A DNA stretch of 56,725 nt, taken from Caballeronia terrestris. Its GTDB lineage: Bacteria > Pseudomonadota > Gammaproteobacteria > Burkholderiales > Burkholderiaceae. The notes under the pieces are model-generated. The model made no database searches and was not told the DNA's origin. It saw nothing but the letters and a program-made list of their open reading frames with translations. Below are positions 8,928-17,545 of this stretch, in pieces. A program made the position numbers and the translations under genes. The first letter of the stretch is position 1, and every line of letters begins with the position of its first letter. The DNA lies in NCBI RefSeq assembly GCF_001544515.1, contig NZ_FCOL02000037.1:1-56725 (forward strand), written 5' to 3'.

Positions 8928-10270
8928 TCCGATCGCGGTCCCGATGCCGCGACGGGCATCACCTCGTCGGTGCGGTCGAACACTTTTTCGGGCTCGTCGG
9001 CTTCTTCGGGCGTTTCGTTGTCGAGGACTCTGCGCATCCTGTCTTCGTCGAGTTCGTGAGTCCACTTGGCGACCACGAGCGTCGCCACCGCATTGCCGAT
9101 GAAATTCGTCAGCGCGCGCGCCTCGGACATGAACCGGTCGATGCCGAGAATCAGCGCGAGTCCTGCGACGGGTACGTGTCCGACCGCGGCGAGCGTTGCC
9201 GCAAGCACGATGAACCCGCTGCCCGTCACACCGGCGGCGCCTTTGGACGTCAACAGCAACACGGCCAGCAGTGTGAGCTGATGCGTGAGGTCGAGTGGTG
9301 TGTTGGTCGCCTGCGCGATGAAGATGGCCGCGAGCGTCAGGTAGATCGACGTGCCGTCGAGGTTGAACGAATAGCCCGTAGGAATCACGAGCCCGACCAC
9401 CGATTTTTTCGCGCCGAGATTCTCGAGCTTGACCATCACGCGAGGCAAAGCCGCCTCCGATGACGACGTGCCCAGCACGATGAACAGTTCTTCCTTGAGA
9501 TACTTGATCAGCTTGAGCACGCTGAAGCCGTGAAACCGCGCTATCAGCCCGAGCACGACGAAGATGAACAGCAGGCAGGTGGCATAGAACGTCAGCATCA
9601 GCTTGCCGAGCGAGAGCATGCTGCCGATGCCGTACTTGCCGATAGTGAAGGCCATCGCGCCGAACGCGCCGATCGGCGCCACTTTCATGATGATACCGAC
9701 GATGCCGAAGAACACATGCGAGATCTTCTCGACGAAGTCGAAGACGAGCGTGCCCCGGCCGCCGAACTTGTGCAACGCGAAGCCGAACATCAGCGCGAAT
9801 AGCAGAACCTGAAGTATCTCGCCCTTGGCGAACGCGTCGACGACGGTCGAGGGGATGATGTTCATCAGGAACTCGGTCGTGCTCTCCATCTTGCGACCGC
9901 TGGTGACGGTGGCGACCGCCTTGGCGTCGAGCGTCGAAGGATCGACGTTCATGCCGGCGCCCGGCTGCACCAGGTTGACGATCACGAGCCCCACCACGAG
10001 CGCGATGCCGCTGACGATTTCAAAATAGAGCAGCGCAAGCCCGCCGGTCTTGCCGACCTTCTTCATGTCCTCCATGCCGGCAATGCCGACCACGACCGTG
10101 CAGAAGATGATCGGAGCGATGATCATCTTGATGAGCTTGATGAAGGCGTCGCCGAGCGGTTTCATCATTTCTGCGGTGTGCGGCGCAAAAAATCCGAGCA
10201 GAACGCCGGCGATGATCGCGACGATCACCTGAAAATAAAGTGATCTGTAAAGCGGTTTGTGCGCTGCCAT
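8918..10270 (-). CDS. dctA: C4-dicarboxylate:cation symporter DctA
   Basis: This is a 450-residue transporter of the dicarboxylate/amino acid:cation (DAACS) family that imports succinate, fumarate or malate. The family's serine-rich loop (TSSSEAALP) and cation-site motif (GYSFNLDGTSIY) are both present, as is the later GVTGSGFIVLAA. The charged C-terminal tail, about 45 residues from KWTHELD onward, is as in DctA. The ATG at 10270 is preceded by GGGGG five bases upstream; a TTG four codons earlier is open but less likely. Confidence 0.93.
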   Translation of the reverse strand: MAAHKPLYRSLYFQVIVAIIAGVLLGFFAPHTAEMMKPLGDAFIKLIKMIIAPIIFCTVVVGIAGMEDMKKVGKTGGLALLYFEIVSGIALVVGLVIVNLVQPGAGMNVDPSTLDAKAVATVTSGRKMESTTEFLMNIIPSTVVDAFAKGEILQVLLFALMFGFALHKFGGRGTLVFDFVEKISHVFFGIVGIIMKVAPIGAFGAMAFTIGKYGIGSMLSLGKLMLTFYATCLLFIFVVLGLIARFHGFSVLKLIKYLKEELFIVLGTSSSEAALPRVMVKLENLGAKKSVVGLVIPTGYSFNLDGTSIYLTLAAIFIAQATNTPLDLTHQLTLLAVLLLTSKGAAGVTGSGFIVLAATLAAVGHVPVAGLALILGIDRFMSEARALTNFIGNAVATLVVAKWTHELDEDRMRRVLDNETPEEADEPEKVFDRTDEVMPVAASGPRSDHV

Positions 10271-10605
10271 TTGAGCCCCCAAACAGTCACTTCGGTCGTC
10301 GTCAGCGCCCTCACGCGGGCGGCCATCGCGATACCGGTCGATCAGACATTATCTGCTTACCGGATCATTACGAAGGCTAGGCTTCCCGTTCGTCGGCGGC
10401 AACCGGGCAAACCCGAGGGTGCGTTGCAGCAAAAAGTTCGCAAGAGGGGGCGTTCTCGGGCGATTCGTCAAAAGGCGCAGCGCCTTACAAAGCCACTACG
10501 TGCTTAAGCCGCTCATAAGCTTCGGCTCGCTATGCTCCGTGGCACTCGCTTTTTTGAACGCCGTAAGCGTGATTGACCACCGATCGCCACTCACAGGAAT
10601 TCGAC
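10271..10605. promoter_or_regulatory. divergent intergenic region with a structured, terminator-like leader
   Basis: This region of 335 bases has no convincing gene and lies between divergent dctA and the four-repeat membrane protein. It holds a perfect 7-bp inverted repeat (AAGGCGC/GCGCCTT, 10472-10486, one-base loop). A second structure follows: outer arms GCCAC (10492-10496) and GTGGC (10539-10543) around inner arms AGCCG (10507-10511) and CGGCT (10523-10527). Six T's at 10550-10555 follow that. Read on the plus strand this resembles an attenuator or small-RNA terminator about 50 bases before the gene. No riboswitch class was recognised. Confidence 0.45.
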
Positions 10606-11394
10606 ATGACCAAAGACGCACATACCGCAACCGAATATGCCCTAAGCAAAGTCCCCCAGATTACCCTGGGCTTTTGGGTCATCAAGATCGCCGCCACGAC
10701 GCTCGGCGAGACGGGCGGCGACTGGGTGACGATGTCGTTGAACCTCGGCTATCTGATCGGCTCGGCAATCTTCACGTTGTTCTTCATCGTGCTCGTCTCT
10801 GGGCAGATCAAGGCCGATCAGTTCCGCCCGTTCCTCTATTGGGCAACCATCGTCGCCACGACGACGCTCGGCACGACGATGGCTGATTTCGCCGATCGAT
10901 CGCTCGGTGTCGGCTATCCCGGCGGCGTCGCGATCATTCTGGTGCTCCTCGTCGCGAGCCTTGCGATCTGGTACCGGACCGAAGGCGACGTCTCCGTTCA
11001 AAGCATCACGACGCCCAAGGCCGAATGGTTCTACTGGATCACGATCCTTCTTTCGCAGACGCTCGGCACGGCGCTCGGCGACTGGCTGGCCGGCGACGAT
11101 CGCGGCGGGCTCGGGCTTGGCTACGCATATGGTGCGCTGATCTTCGGGGCGTGTCTGGTGGTGGTCGCCGTGCTCTATTTCCGCACGGCGATATCGCGCA
11201 CGGCGCTCTTCTGGGCCGCTTTCATCCTGACGCGGCCGCTTGGCGCGACGCTCGGCGATTTTCTCGACAAGCCCGTCGCGCAGGGCGGCCTGCATGTCAG
11301 CCGGCTGTACGCTTCGCTGATCCTGCTTGCGTTCATCGTCGTCAGCGTGGCGCTGATTCCGCAGCGGGCCGCGCAGAAGGCCGAGCCGGTTTGA
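10606..11394 (+). CDS. four-repeat integral membrane protein (COG4705-like)
   Basis: This is a 262-residue membrane protein with eight or so hydrophobic segments arranged as four similar units. Each unit has a TLG or PLG-x3-GD/AD motif: TLGETGGDW, TLGTTMADF, TLGTALGDW and PLGATLGDF. A GLGYxYG/GVGYPGG-type turn and a second helix follow each one. This four-fold internal repeat is characteristic of the uncharacterised COG4705 membrane family. The acidic residue repeated in each unit would lie in or near the membrane and could form a metal or proton path; that is inference. The ATG at 10606 follows AGGA at 10594. The in-frame extension to 10573 lacks support. Confidence 0.82.
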   Translation: MTKDAHTATEYALSKVPQITLGFWVIKIAATTLGETGGDWVTMSLNLGYLIGSAIFTLFFIVLVSGQIKADQFRPFLYWATIVATTTLGTTMADFADRSLGVGYPGGVAIILVLLVASLAIWYRTEGDVSVQSITTPKAEWFYWITILLSQTLGTALGDWLAGDDRGGLGLGYAYGALIFGACLVVVAVLYFRTAISRTALFWAAFILTRPLGATLGDFLDKPVAQGGLHVSRLYASLILLAFIVVSVALIPQRAAQKAEPV

Positions 11395-11411
11395 GCAGAC
11401 GCGTTACAGCC

Positions 11412-11645
11412 TTATCGGCCGAAGAAGACGTTGCACTGCGGGTCCGAACGGCATGGCCGTGACTGGTATCGTCCCATTTGTTTCTGGGTGTCCGGTACCG
11501 CTCCGTACGACGTGTCCGGGGTCGACTGGCTCGTTGCTGCGGCGTTGGTGGGATCGGCGGCGCCGGGCTGGCCTTGGGCGTACGCCGTCCCCGTCAAGGC
11601 GAACAAGCCGAGCGCGGCTGTCGCCAAAATCTGTGCTGATTTCAT
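11412..11645 (-). CDS. small exported protein of unknown function
   Basis: This is a 77-residue protein with a clear signal peptide: a short charged start (MKSAQ), the hydrophobic core ILATAALGLFALTG and a TAYA cleavage site. That leaves about 54 residues rich in Ala, Gln, Ser and Thr, with two cysteines near the end (PCRSDPQC) that could form a disulfide. A GGAG site lies five bases before the ATG. The open frame continues upstream but has no protein-like character. Function is unknown; small proteins like this are common in Burkholderiaceae periplasms. Confidence 0.72.
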   Translation of the reverse strand: MKSAQILATAALGLFALTGTAYAQGQPGAADPTNAAATSQSTPDTSYGAVPDTQKQMGRYQSRPCRSDPQCNVFFGR

Positions 11646-12074
11646 GTTAGCTCCTTGGATACACGCGAGTGCGGACCGCCAAAGACGGTTCATGATGTCG
11701 ATATGACGGGTTATATAAAGGGGTTCGCATCCGGCACGCGCAGGGCATGGCACGGTGCGAACCTCGTACGTGGGACATCTGCGCGGCGGTCGCCGGACAG
11801 GGCAGAGAGGCGTGCGAAATCGGTAAAAGCCGATTCGACTTCGTGAGTCGTTCGGTGCGGCAAGAAAGCGGTCTGCCTTTACGTTATAGACCGTCCGAAT
11901 GCTTGGTGTGAGGAATTGCGCCTGGCGCCTCGCCGGTGGCAAAGAACGGGCGGCGCGGAGACTAGCAGGTCGCTGAAAAGTATCGTGATCCTGGTATGGG
12001 AAGACACACGAACGCAGCGCACGCAACCGATGCTATCGTTCCTGCCATCCGTCGTCATCGAAAAGGAGAGGCTC
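11646..12074. promoter_or_regulatory. divergent intergenic region
   Basis: These 429 bases lie between the small exported protein (minus) and the MgtC-family gene (plus). No gene is supported. A TATATAA stretch at about 11711-11717 is a plausible -10 area for the minus-strand gene. Confidence 0.4.
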
Positions 12075-12578
12075 GTGAGCGCATGGCTGCATCAAGTGTG
12101 GTCAACGGTGCAGCGCGAGTTTTCGGATCTGAACGACACGGAGGACGTGACGCAAGTCGTCCTCCGGCTGGGTCTCGCGCTCGTGCTCGGCGGTGTGCTC
12201 GGTTTCGAGCGCGAAATGGCGGGCCGGGACGCGGGCTTGAGGACGCACATGCTGGTGTCGGTCGGCGCGGCGCTCTTCGTGCTTGTGCCGCTCCAGTCGG
12301 GCTTCTCGCAGGAGAACATGAGCCGCGTGATTCAGGGACTCGTGTCCGGGATCGGCTTTCTCGGCGCCGGTGCGATCATCAAGCTGAGCGCCGAGCGCGA
12401 AGTGCGAGGGCTCACGACGGCGGCGAGTCTTTGGGTCAGCGCGGCCGTCGGGATGGCGGCGGGCTTGGGGCGCGAGGCGACCGCGATTCTCAGCGTGGCG
12501 ATCGCGCTAATCATTCTTTCGGCGGCACGGGTGCGCAGGCCGGCGGAGTCGTCGGAGACATCGGAGCCGCCGAAATGA
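12075..12578 (+). CDS. MgtC/SapB-family membrane protein
   Basis: This is a 167-residue inner-membrane protein of the MgtC/SapB family, with the family hallmarks LGGVLGFEREMAGRDAGLRTHMLV and SGIGFLGAGAIIK and four to five hydrophobic segments. GLTTAASLWVSAAVGMAAG matches the family's last conserved helix pair. The GTG at 12075 is chosen because AGGAGAGG ends four bases upstream. An ATG at 12030 is in frame but has no such site. The soluble C-terminal domain of true virulence MgtC is absent, so a general role in cation or envelope homeostasis is more likely than the Salmonella function. Confidence 0.85.
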   Translation: MSAWLHQVWSTVQREFSDLNDTEDVTQVVLRLGLALVLGGVLGFEREMAGRDAGLRTHMLVSVGAALFVLVPLQSGFSQENMSRVIQGLVSGIGFLGAGAIIKLSAEREVRGLTTAASLWVSAAVGMAAGLGREATAILSVAIALIILSAARVRRPAESSETSEPPK

Positions 12579-12912
12579 TCGAATGACGAGTTCAGCGACG
12601 GTACGTGAGTCGCGCCTCTTCGAACTCGTGCAGCACTTCCCTCTCTTCGACGCACGAACTCCGGCTTCGAGCGTCGGCGCATCTCTGAAGCCCCTTGTCC
12701 TGCGTCCAATCGTTCGCTGCGATGACGTCGCGCGCTAATGTCTGCTGCTGATCGCCTTTGGACTGATCCCGGCGGAGCGAATTACGCGTGTTTTGATTAG
12801 GGTTTATACTTATATACATCTGTGAGCGTTCCAGAGCGAGCGCGATGGCGCCCTTTTTGCGCCCGCATCAGCACATCTGTTGCCGAAGAAACATATTTAG
12901 AGGTATCACGCC
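12579..12912. other. intergenic region without a recognisable gene
   Basis: These 334 bases are open only in shadow frames. The last 100 bases are more AT-rich (TTTATACTTATATAC around 12803-12817) and could hold the promoter of the 51-codon gene that follows. Confidence 0.35.
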
Positions 12913-13068
12913 ATGAAATCGCTTTTTGCCATAGTCATCTGGGCTACTGTCCTGACTCCTGTCGTCACGGGCTGGATTCCGAGAATCCGCGCATCGGTGC
13001 TGGAAGCACTGCAAGTGCGCGCCGAGGTCAGTGAAATCATGGCCGAAGCGTATCGTCGCCAGCGCTAG
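12913..13068 (+). CDS. 51-residue small membrane or exported protein, unknown
   Basis: This short gene starts with MKSLFAIVIW, continues through a hydrophobic stretch to about residue 19 and ends in a charged, helix-prone tail (RIRASVLEALQVRAEVSEIM ...) closing with RRQR. An AGAGG site (12900-12904) lies eight bases before the ATG. The design, one N-terminal membrane or signal segment plus an amphipathic tail, is that of a small membrane protein. It sits directly before the pseudogene region. No family is recognised. Confidence 0.5.
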   Translation: MKSLFAIVIWATVLTPVVTGWIPRIRASVLEALQVRAEVSEIMAEAYRRQR

Positions 13069-13150
13069 GCTCACGCGCAGCCAGGCAAGCAGGGGCGACG
13101 CAATGTCGCCCTTCGTCGAGCAGTTTTTAACACAGCCCGACGCGGCGACG

Positions 13151-13412
13151 TTATTCATACACCCGCTCTGCATCGAGCCCCACCTTCGCGCACAGCCAGT
13201 CGCAGAAGCACTTCACCTTCTCCGTGTTGCGTTCGTTTACGCGATACGACAAAAAATGCATCTCCCGGGCGAGCGGCTCGAAAACTTCCGCACCGAGCTC
13301 GACCAGTTCTCCAAGCGACAGCCCGCGCTCGGCGAGCCGCGTAGTTTCGAGCGCGACGCCCATGCCGTCTACCGCTGCTGATATCGCGAGCGCGCCGCGA
13401 TCGAACGACGGC
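13151..13412 (-). pseudogene. LysR-type regulator, C-terminal remnant
   Basis: About 85 residues match the end of a GcvA-like LysR regulator's effector-binding domain: ALAISAAVDGMGVALETTRL, GELV and EKVKCFCDWLCAKVGL. The DNA-binding helix-turn-helix and most of the sensor domain (some 200 residues) are missing. The remnant stops being recognisable at about 13412, where a plus-strand MFS remnant begins within 30 bases. The two were probably a divergent regulator/transporter pair whose promoter and both 5' ends were deleted together. Confidence 0.72.
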
Positions 13413-13439
13413 CGCGCGCGCGGTGGCAACGCAAGTCCG

Positions 13440-14150
13440 AATCACATGAACGGGTCGCACGGCATCGCCGGCTGGCAGTGGCTCTTTCTGCTGGAAGGTA
13501 TTCCGACGGCGATCGTCGGGCTCATCGCGTTCTTCTATCTCGACGACAAGGTCGCCGATGCGAAATGGCTCACCGGTTCGCAGAAGGCGATGCTCGAAGC
13601 CAACCTGAGGGAAGAGCAGCCCGCCCACGCGCTGCATTCGGTGAAGGACGGCCTCATGCATCCGAAGGTGCTGCTGCTGAGCCTGATCTACTTCTTCTTC
13701 ACGATGGGCCGTACGGCGTGAGCTTCTGGCTGCCGACACTCGTGAAGGCGAGCGGCGTGGCCGATCCGCTGGACATCGGCCTGCTTTCCGCGATTCCGTA
13801 TGCGGCGGCGGCTGTGTCGATGCTGCTCGTCAGCCAGAGTTCGGACGCACGCGGCGAGCGTCGCTGGCATCTGGCCTTGCCGGGCGTGGTCAGAGCGGCG
13901 GGATTGTGCGCGAGCGTCGCGTTCGCCGATTCGACGCCGATCTCGCAGTTCCGGGTGCTACCGCCCGCGATCCTGAGCGGCGCTGCGGCCGTCGCGGGAC
14001 GCGCGCTGGCGAACTCGATCGGCAGCGTTTCCGGGGTCGTCAGTCCGTATGTGATCGGACTGATCCAGACTGGCACGGGATCGACGGTTAACGGGTGCTC
14101 GGGTTGGCGGTGAGCCTGATCATCGGCAGCGTTGCCGGCCACGCCCCAAA
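13440..14150 (+). pseudogene. MFS transporter (ACS/phthalate-permease-like), decayed
   Basis: Pieces of one transporter lie in three successive frames. The first runs from GIAGWQWLFLLEGIPTA to IYFFFTMG. It is followed by YGVSFWLPTLVKASG to SPYVIGLIQTGTGSTVNG, then LGLAVSLIIGSVAG. The first shift is at about 13710-13716, where a TMGLYGV-type codon run seems to have lost one base. The second is at about 14094-14098, where a G is missing from a run of four expected. The first 150 or so residues are absent, and about 20 residues seem lost before FRVLPPAILSG. The gene cannot make a working carrier. Confidence 0.8.
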
Positions 14151-14184
14151 CTCACCGAAACCGGCCCAAACACGCCGATGGGCG

Positions 14185-14451
14185 TACATGCGCGCGTTCT
14201 GGCATCCCGTGTGCATGTCGATCGAACTGACGGACACGCCGCGCTTTCTGAAGATCCTCGGCGAGAAGCTGGTGGCGTTTCGCGATGGCAGCGGACGCAT
14301 CGGCGTGCTGCACGCGCATTGCGTGCATCGCGGCGCGTCGCTGAAATATGGCGCGATGCAGGAACGCGGCATCAAGTGCTGCTATCACGGCATGGTCTTC
14401 GACGTGGACGGCACGTGTATCGCGTGCGCGAAGCAAGGTGCTTGTGCTTGA
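14185..14451 (+). pseudogene. Rieske [2Fe-2S] oxygenase subunit, N-terminal remnant
   Basis: About 80 residues match the start of a Rieske-type oxygenase large subunit. They include WHPVCMSIELTDTPRFLKIL and the iron-sulfur ligands C-V-H (HCVHRGASL) and C-x-x-H (CCYHGMVFDVDG). The match ends at about DGTCI, and a stop follows ten residues later. The whole catalytic domain is missing. The truncation point is only a few bases from the stop codon of tssE, so it marks the boundary where the secretion cluster meets older aromatic-oxygenase DNA. Confidence 0.75.
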
Positions 14452-14454
14452 TCT

Positions 14455-14880
14455 TTAATCGGCATCGGCGCGTCGGCGCCATTCCAGCCGCGTGCGTCCT
14501 TGAGGTTCGTAGTGTGTGCCGAAGCGCACGAGTCCATGCTTCCTCAGATGGCACGTCATTTCATAGCTCACGAGCATGCCGCTCTCCGTCGGCAGCACTT
14601 CGAGGTCGATCGAACGGATGCGCGGCTCGTAGACAAGTAACGTCGCCTCCATCTGCGCCTTGAGTTGATGCGCGGACGCCGGCAGGTTCCGGTAGATCGT
14701 GCTCAGATCGGGCAGGCCATAGTCCGGCAGATGCTTGAGCGTACCGGCGCGCGTGTTCAGGATGCGCTGCAAATTCTCCAATACGCTCAGGATTTCCAGC
14801 GTGTCGTTGTCGTGGCCTTCGAGTGGTTCTCCGTCGATGTGGCCGAGCAGCATGTCGTAGAGCGATGGCCCGATCGTCAT
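14455..14880 (-). CDS. tssE: T6SS baseplate protein TssE (gp25-like)
   Basis: TssE is the gp25-like wedge protein of the T6SS baseplate. The 141 residues include SLYDMLLG near the start, SVLENLQRILNTRAGTLKHLPDYGLPDL (the conserved gp25 core) and a LxxYEPRI motif. The start ATG overlaps the tssH stop by four bases (ATGA), so translation is coupled. It is the last gene of the minus-strand arm tssK-L-ompA-hcp-tssH-tssE. Confidence 0.93.
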   Translation of the reverse strand: MTIGPSLYDMLLGHIDGEPLEGHDNDTLEILSVLENLQRILNTRAGTLKHLPDYGLPDLSTIYRNLPASAHQLKAQMEATLLVYEPRIRSIDLEVLPTESGMLVSYEMTCHLRKHGLVRFGTHYEPQGRTRLEWRRRADAD

Positions 14881-17486
14881 GCAGTGCTGCCTGCTTCCTC
14901 GAACTCTACCGCGATGCCTTCGTCATCGGAGAACGAGAGGCGCACGCCTGTGCATTCATGCTGAGTGGCGGCGCGTGCGAGCAACTCGCGCGCGAGTACC
15001 GGCAGGATCTGCTGGTCGAGCAGACTGTCGATATTGCGCGCTCCCGTGTCGGGCAACTGACAGGCGCGCACGAGTTCGCAGATCAATGCGTCATCGCAGA
15101 CGAACGGTACGTTGAAGCGCCGCTCGATGCGTCTTGCCACTTTATCGAGTTTCATCCGCAAGATCGATGCCATCGCATGAGTCGACAAGGGGCGATAGAC
15201 CACCGTCTGAAACCGCGCGAGCAGCGCCGGCTGAAAGTGATCGACGAGCAACGGACGGAGCAATTCCATCAGCATGGCAGTGGTCGGCACGCCCCCGGGC
15301 GCGCTCGCTGCCATGATCTCCTCGCTGCCGAGATTGGACGTCATCAGGATCACGGTATTGCGAAAATCGATCACACGGCCTTCGCCGTCTCGCATGAATC
15401 CGCGATCGAACACTTGATAGAACAGGTTCAGCACATCGCGGTGCGCCTTCTCGACTTCATCGAGCAGGATGACGGAGTACGGCCGTTGACGCACGGCTTC
15501 GGTCAGCACGCCGCCTTGCCCATAACCCACATAGCCCGGCGGTGAGCCCTTCAGTTGCGATACCGTATGCGCTTCCTGATACTCCGACAGATTGATCGTG
15601 ACGAGTGAACGCTCGCCGCCGAACATGAGATCGGCAAGGGTACGGGCGGTTTCAGTCTTGCCGACTCCCGACGGCCCCACGAGCAGAAACACGCCGAGCG
15701 GCGCTTCCTCCGGCGTGAGCCCCGCCTTCGCGGCGCGCAGGCTCTTGCCGAGCGTTGCAAGCGCATCGTCCTGGCCGACCACGACGCGTCCGAGTTGCGA
15801 CTCCAGGTCGAGCAGCGTAGCGAGTTCATCGGACAGAAGGCTGCCGGCCGGGATACCGGTCCAGTCGGCGATGACGCGGGCGATCGCCGCTTCATCGACC
15901 TCCGCGTGGATCAGAGCGTCCGCGCCGTGTTGCGCAATGGCCGCGTGCGCCCGCGCGATCGATTTCTGTAGATCGCGTCGCGCGGATTCATCGGTAGCCG
16001 CGAGCCATTCTTCGCGGCGTTCGATGAGTGTTTTAACTGCGGCCTTCTGCTCGCCGACCGCGCATTCAAGCCGTTCGAGTTCGATCGCGAGCGCCGCAAG
16101 CCTCGCATCGATCGCGGTCAATCGCTCGCTCACGTCCGCCGATGTCGCGCCTTGATCGCGCACGAGCGCCGTGCGTTCGACTTCCAGCGCCGCGCGCTCC
16201 GCCATGAGGGTCGACATCGCGACCGGCGTCGCTTCCATGCTCATCTTCACGCGTGCGGCCGCGGTATCGAGCAGGTCGACGGCCTTGTCGGGCAACTGGC
16301 GCCCCGTCAAATAGCGGCGTGACAGACGCACCGCCGCGCCGACCGCCGCATCCGTTATATGCACGCCGTGGTGCTGCGCATAGCGCTCTTTCAAGCCGCG
16401 CAGCATGAGGCAGGCGCGCGCGTCGTCGGGTTCGTCGACTTTGACCATCTGAAAGCGCCGTTCGAGCGCGGCATCGCGTTCGAAATACTGTTTGTACTCG
16501 GACCACGTCGTCGCGGCTATCGTGCGCAACTCGCCGCGCGCGAGGGCGGGTTTGAGCAGGTTCGCGGCGTCCGCGCCGCCCGCTGTATTGCCCGCGCCGA
16601 TCAGCGTGTGCGCTTCGTCGATGAAGAGCAGGATCGGCGTCGTGGAGTGCTGGACGGCTTCTATCACGTTCTTCAAGCGCTGCTCGAATTCGCCCTTGAC
16701 GCCCGCGCCCGCCTGCAACAAACCGAGATCGAGCGTGAGCACGCTGACGTTGCGGATCACGGCGGGCACGTCGCCTTCTGCAATCTTGAGCGCAAGACCT
16801 TCGACCAGCGCCGTCTTGCCGACGCCCGGCTCGCCGACGAGGATCGGGTTGTTCTTGCGGCGCCGCGCGAGTATATCGACCATCTGACGAATCTCGACGT
16901 CGCGGCCGAACACGGGATCGATCTTGCCATCGCGTGCCTTTTGCGTGATGTCGATGGTGAAGCGTCGTAGCGCTTCGGATTCGGGTTGCGGCTCCGCTGA
17001 CGCAGCAAAAGACGCTTCAACCGACACCCGATCGAGCTCGCCGCGCAGCCGTTCGATCTGGGTCGCGGACACGGAGAGCAAAGGCCACGCATCGGGCGCG
17101 CGCAAGAGATGAGGTGCGTCGGCGAGCGCCGCGAGTAGATGAGCGGAACGGATCGATGGCGAGTCGCCTTCGAGCGACGCGCGCACCCACGCCGCCTCGA
17201 GCCACACTCCAAGCCGTTGCGATAGCCCCGGTTTGCCGCGCAATTCGTGCGGTAACCGATCGATGGCGGCAAGCAAACCGTTCCAGATTGAGTCGACGTC
17301 GAGCTCATAGCGTCGCAGGATCGCGACGAGATCGCCATCGCCCAGTTCGAGCAACTTGATCAGCCAGTGCTCGACATCGAGATCGCGGTGCGCGCGCGTT
17401 TCGCACAGGCTGGCCGCAGCGGCGAGCGCGCGGGCGCAATGATCGTTGAGACGGCGCAGGTACGGGGAAAAGTCGCGTTGGGTCAT
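14877..17486 (-). CDS. tssH: T6SS AAA+ ATPase TssH/ClpV
   Basis: ClpV disassembles the contracted TssB/TssC sheath for recycling. The 869-residue protein has a Clp N-domain (about 1-165) and a first AAA domain with Walker A GEPGVGKT (218-225) and Walker B LLFIDEAH (286-293). A coiled middle domain follows (about 410-530), then a second AAA domain with GPSGVGKT (604-611). The length fits ClpV. It follows hcp by 59 bases that contain a perfect 10-bp stem. Confidence 0.95.
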   Translation of the reverse strand: MTQRDFSPYLRRLNDHCARALAAAASLCETRAHRDLDVEHWLIKLLELGDGDLVAILRRYELDVDSIWNGLLAAIDRLPHELRGKPGLSQRLGVWLEAAWVRASLEGDSPSIRSAHLLAALADAPHLLRAPDAWPLLSVSATQIERLRGELDRVSVEASFAASAEPQPESEALRRFTIDITQKARDGKIDPVFGRDVEIRQMVDILARRRKNNPILVGEPGVGKTALVEGLALKIAEGDVPAVIRNVSVLTLDLGLLQAGAGVKGEFEQRLKNVIEAVQHSTTPILLFIDEAHTLIGAGNTAGGADAANLLKPALARGELRTIAATTWSEYKQYFERDAALERRFQMVKVDEPDDARACLMLRGLKERYAQHHGVHITDAAVGAAVRLSRRYLTGRQLPDKAVDLLDTAAARVKMSMEATPVAMSTLMAERAALEVERTALVRDQGATSADVSERLTAIDARLAALAIELERLECAVGEQKAAVKTLIERREEWLAATDESARRDLQKSIARAHAAIAQHGADALIHAEVDEAAIARVIADWTGIPAGSLLSDELATLLDLESQLGRVVVGQDDALATLGKSLRAAKAGLTPEEAPLGVFLLVGPSGVGKTETARTLADLMFGGERSLVTINLSEYQEAHTVSQLKGSPPGYVGYGQGGVLTEAVRQRPYSVILLDEVEKAHRDVLNLFYQVFDRGFMRDGEGRVIDFRNTVILMTSNLGSEEIMAASAPGGVPTTAMLMELLRPLLVDHFQPALLARFQTVVYRPLSTHAMASILRMKLDKVARRIERRFNVPFVCDDALICELVRACQLPDTGARNIDSLLDQQILPVLARELLARAATQHECTGVRLSFSDDEGIAVEFEEAGSTA

Positions 17487-17506
17487 GGCGAAAAGGGCAA
17501 GGATGG

Positions 17507-17533
17507 CGTCGGTCCGCGCGCGGCGGACCGACG
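17507..17533 (-). terminator. strong stem-loop between hcp and tssH
   Basis: Arms CGTCGGTCCG (17507-17516) and CGGACCGACG (17524-17533) form a perfect 10-bp stem with a 7-base loop. On the transcribed minus strand it lies just after the hcp stop (17546) and just before the tssH start (17486). The run after it (CCTTGCCCTTTTC) is only moderately T-rich, so partial termination or a barrier to 3' decay, giving extra hcp mRNA, is more likely than a full stop. Confidence 0.7.
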
Positions 17534-17545
17534 ATAAGAAGGCTG

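Noticed and set aside
10472..10555. yybP-ykoY (manganese) or ykkC-type riboswitch
   Set aside because: Neither conserved core could be found; only generic stems and a T run are visible.
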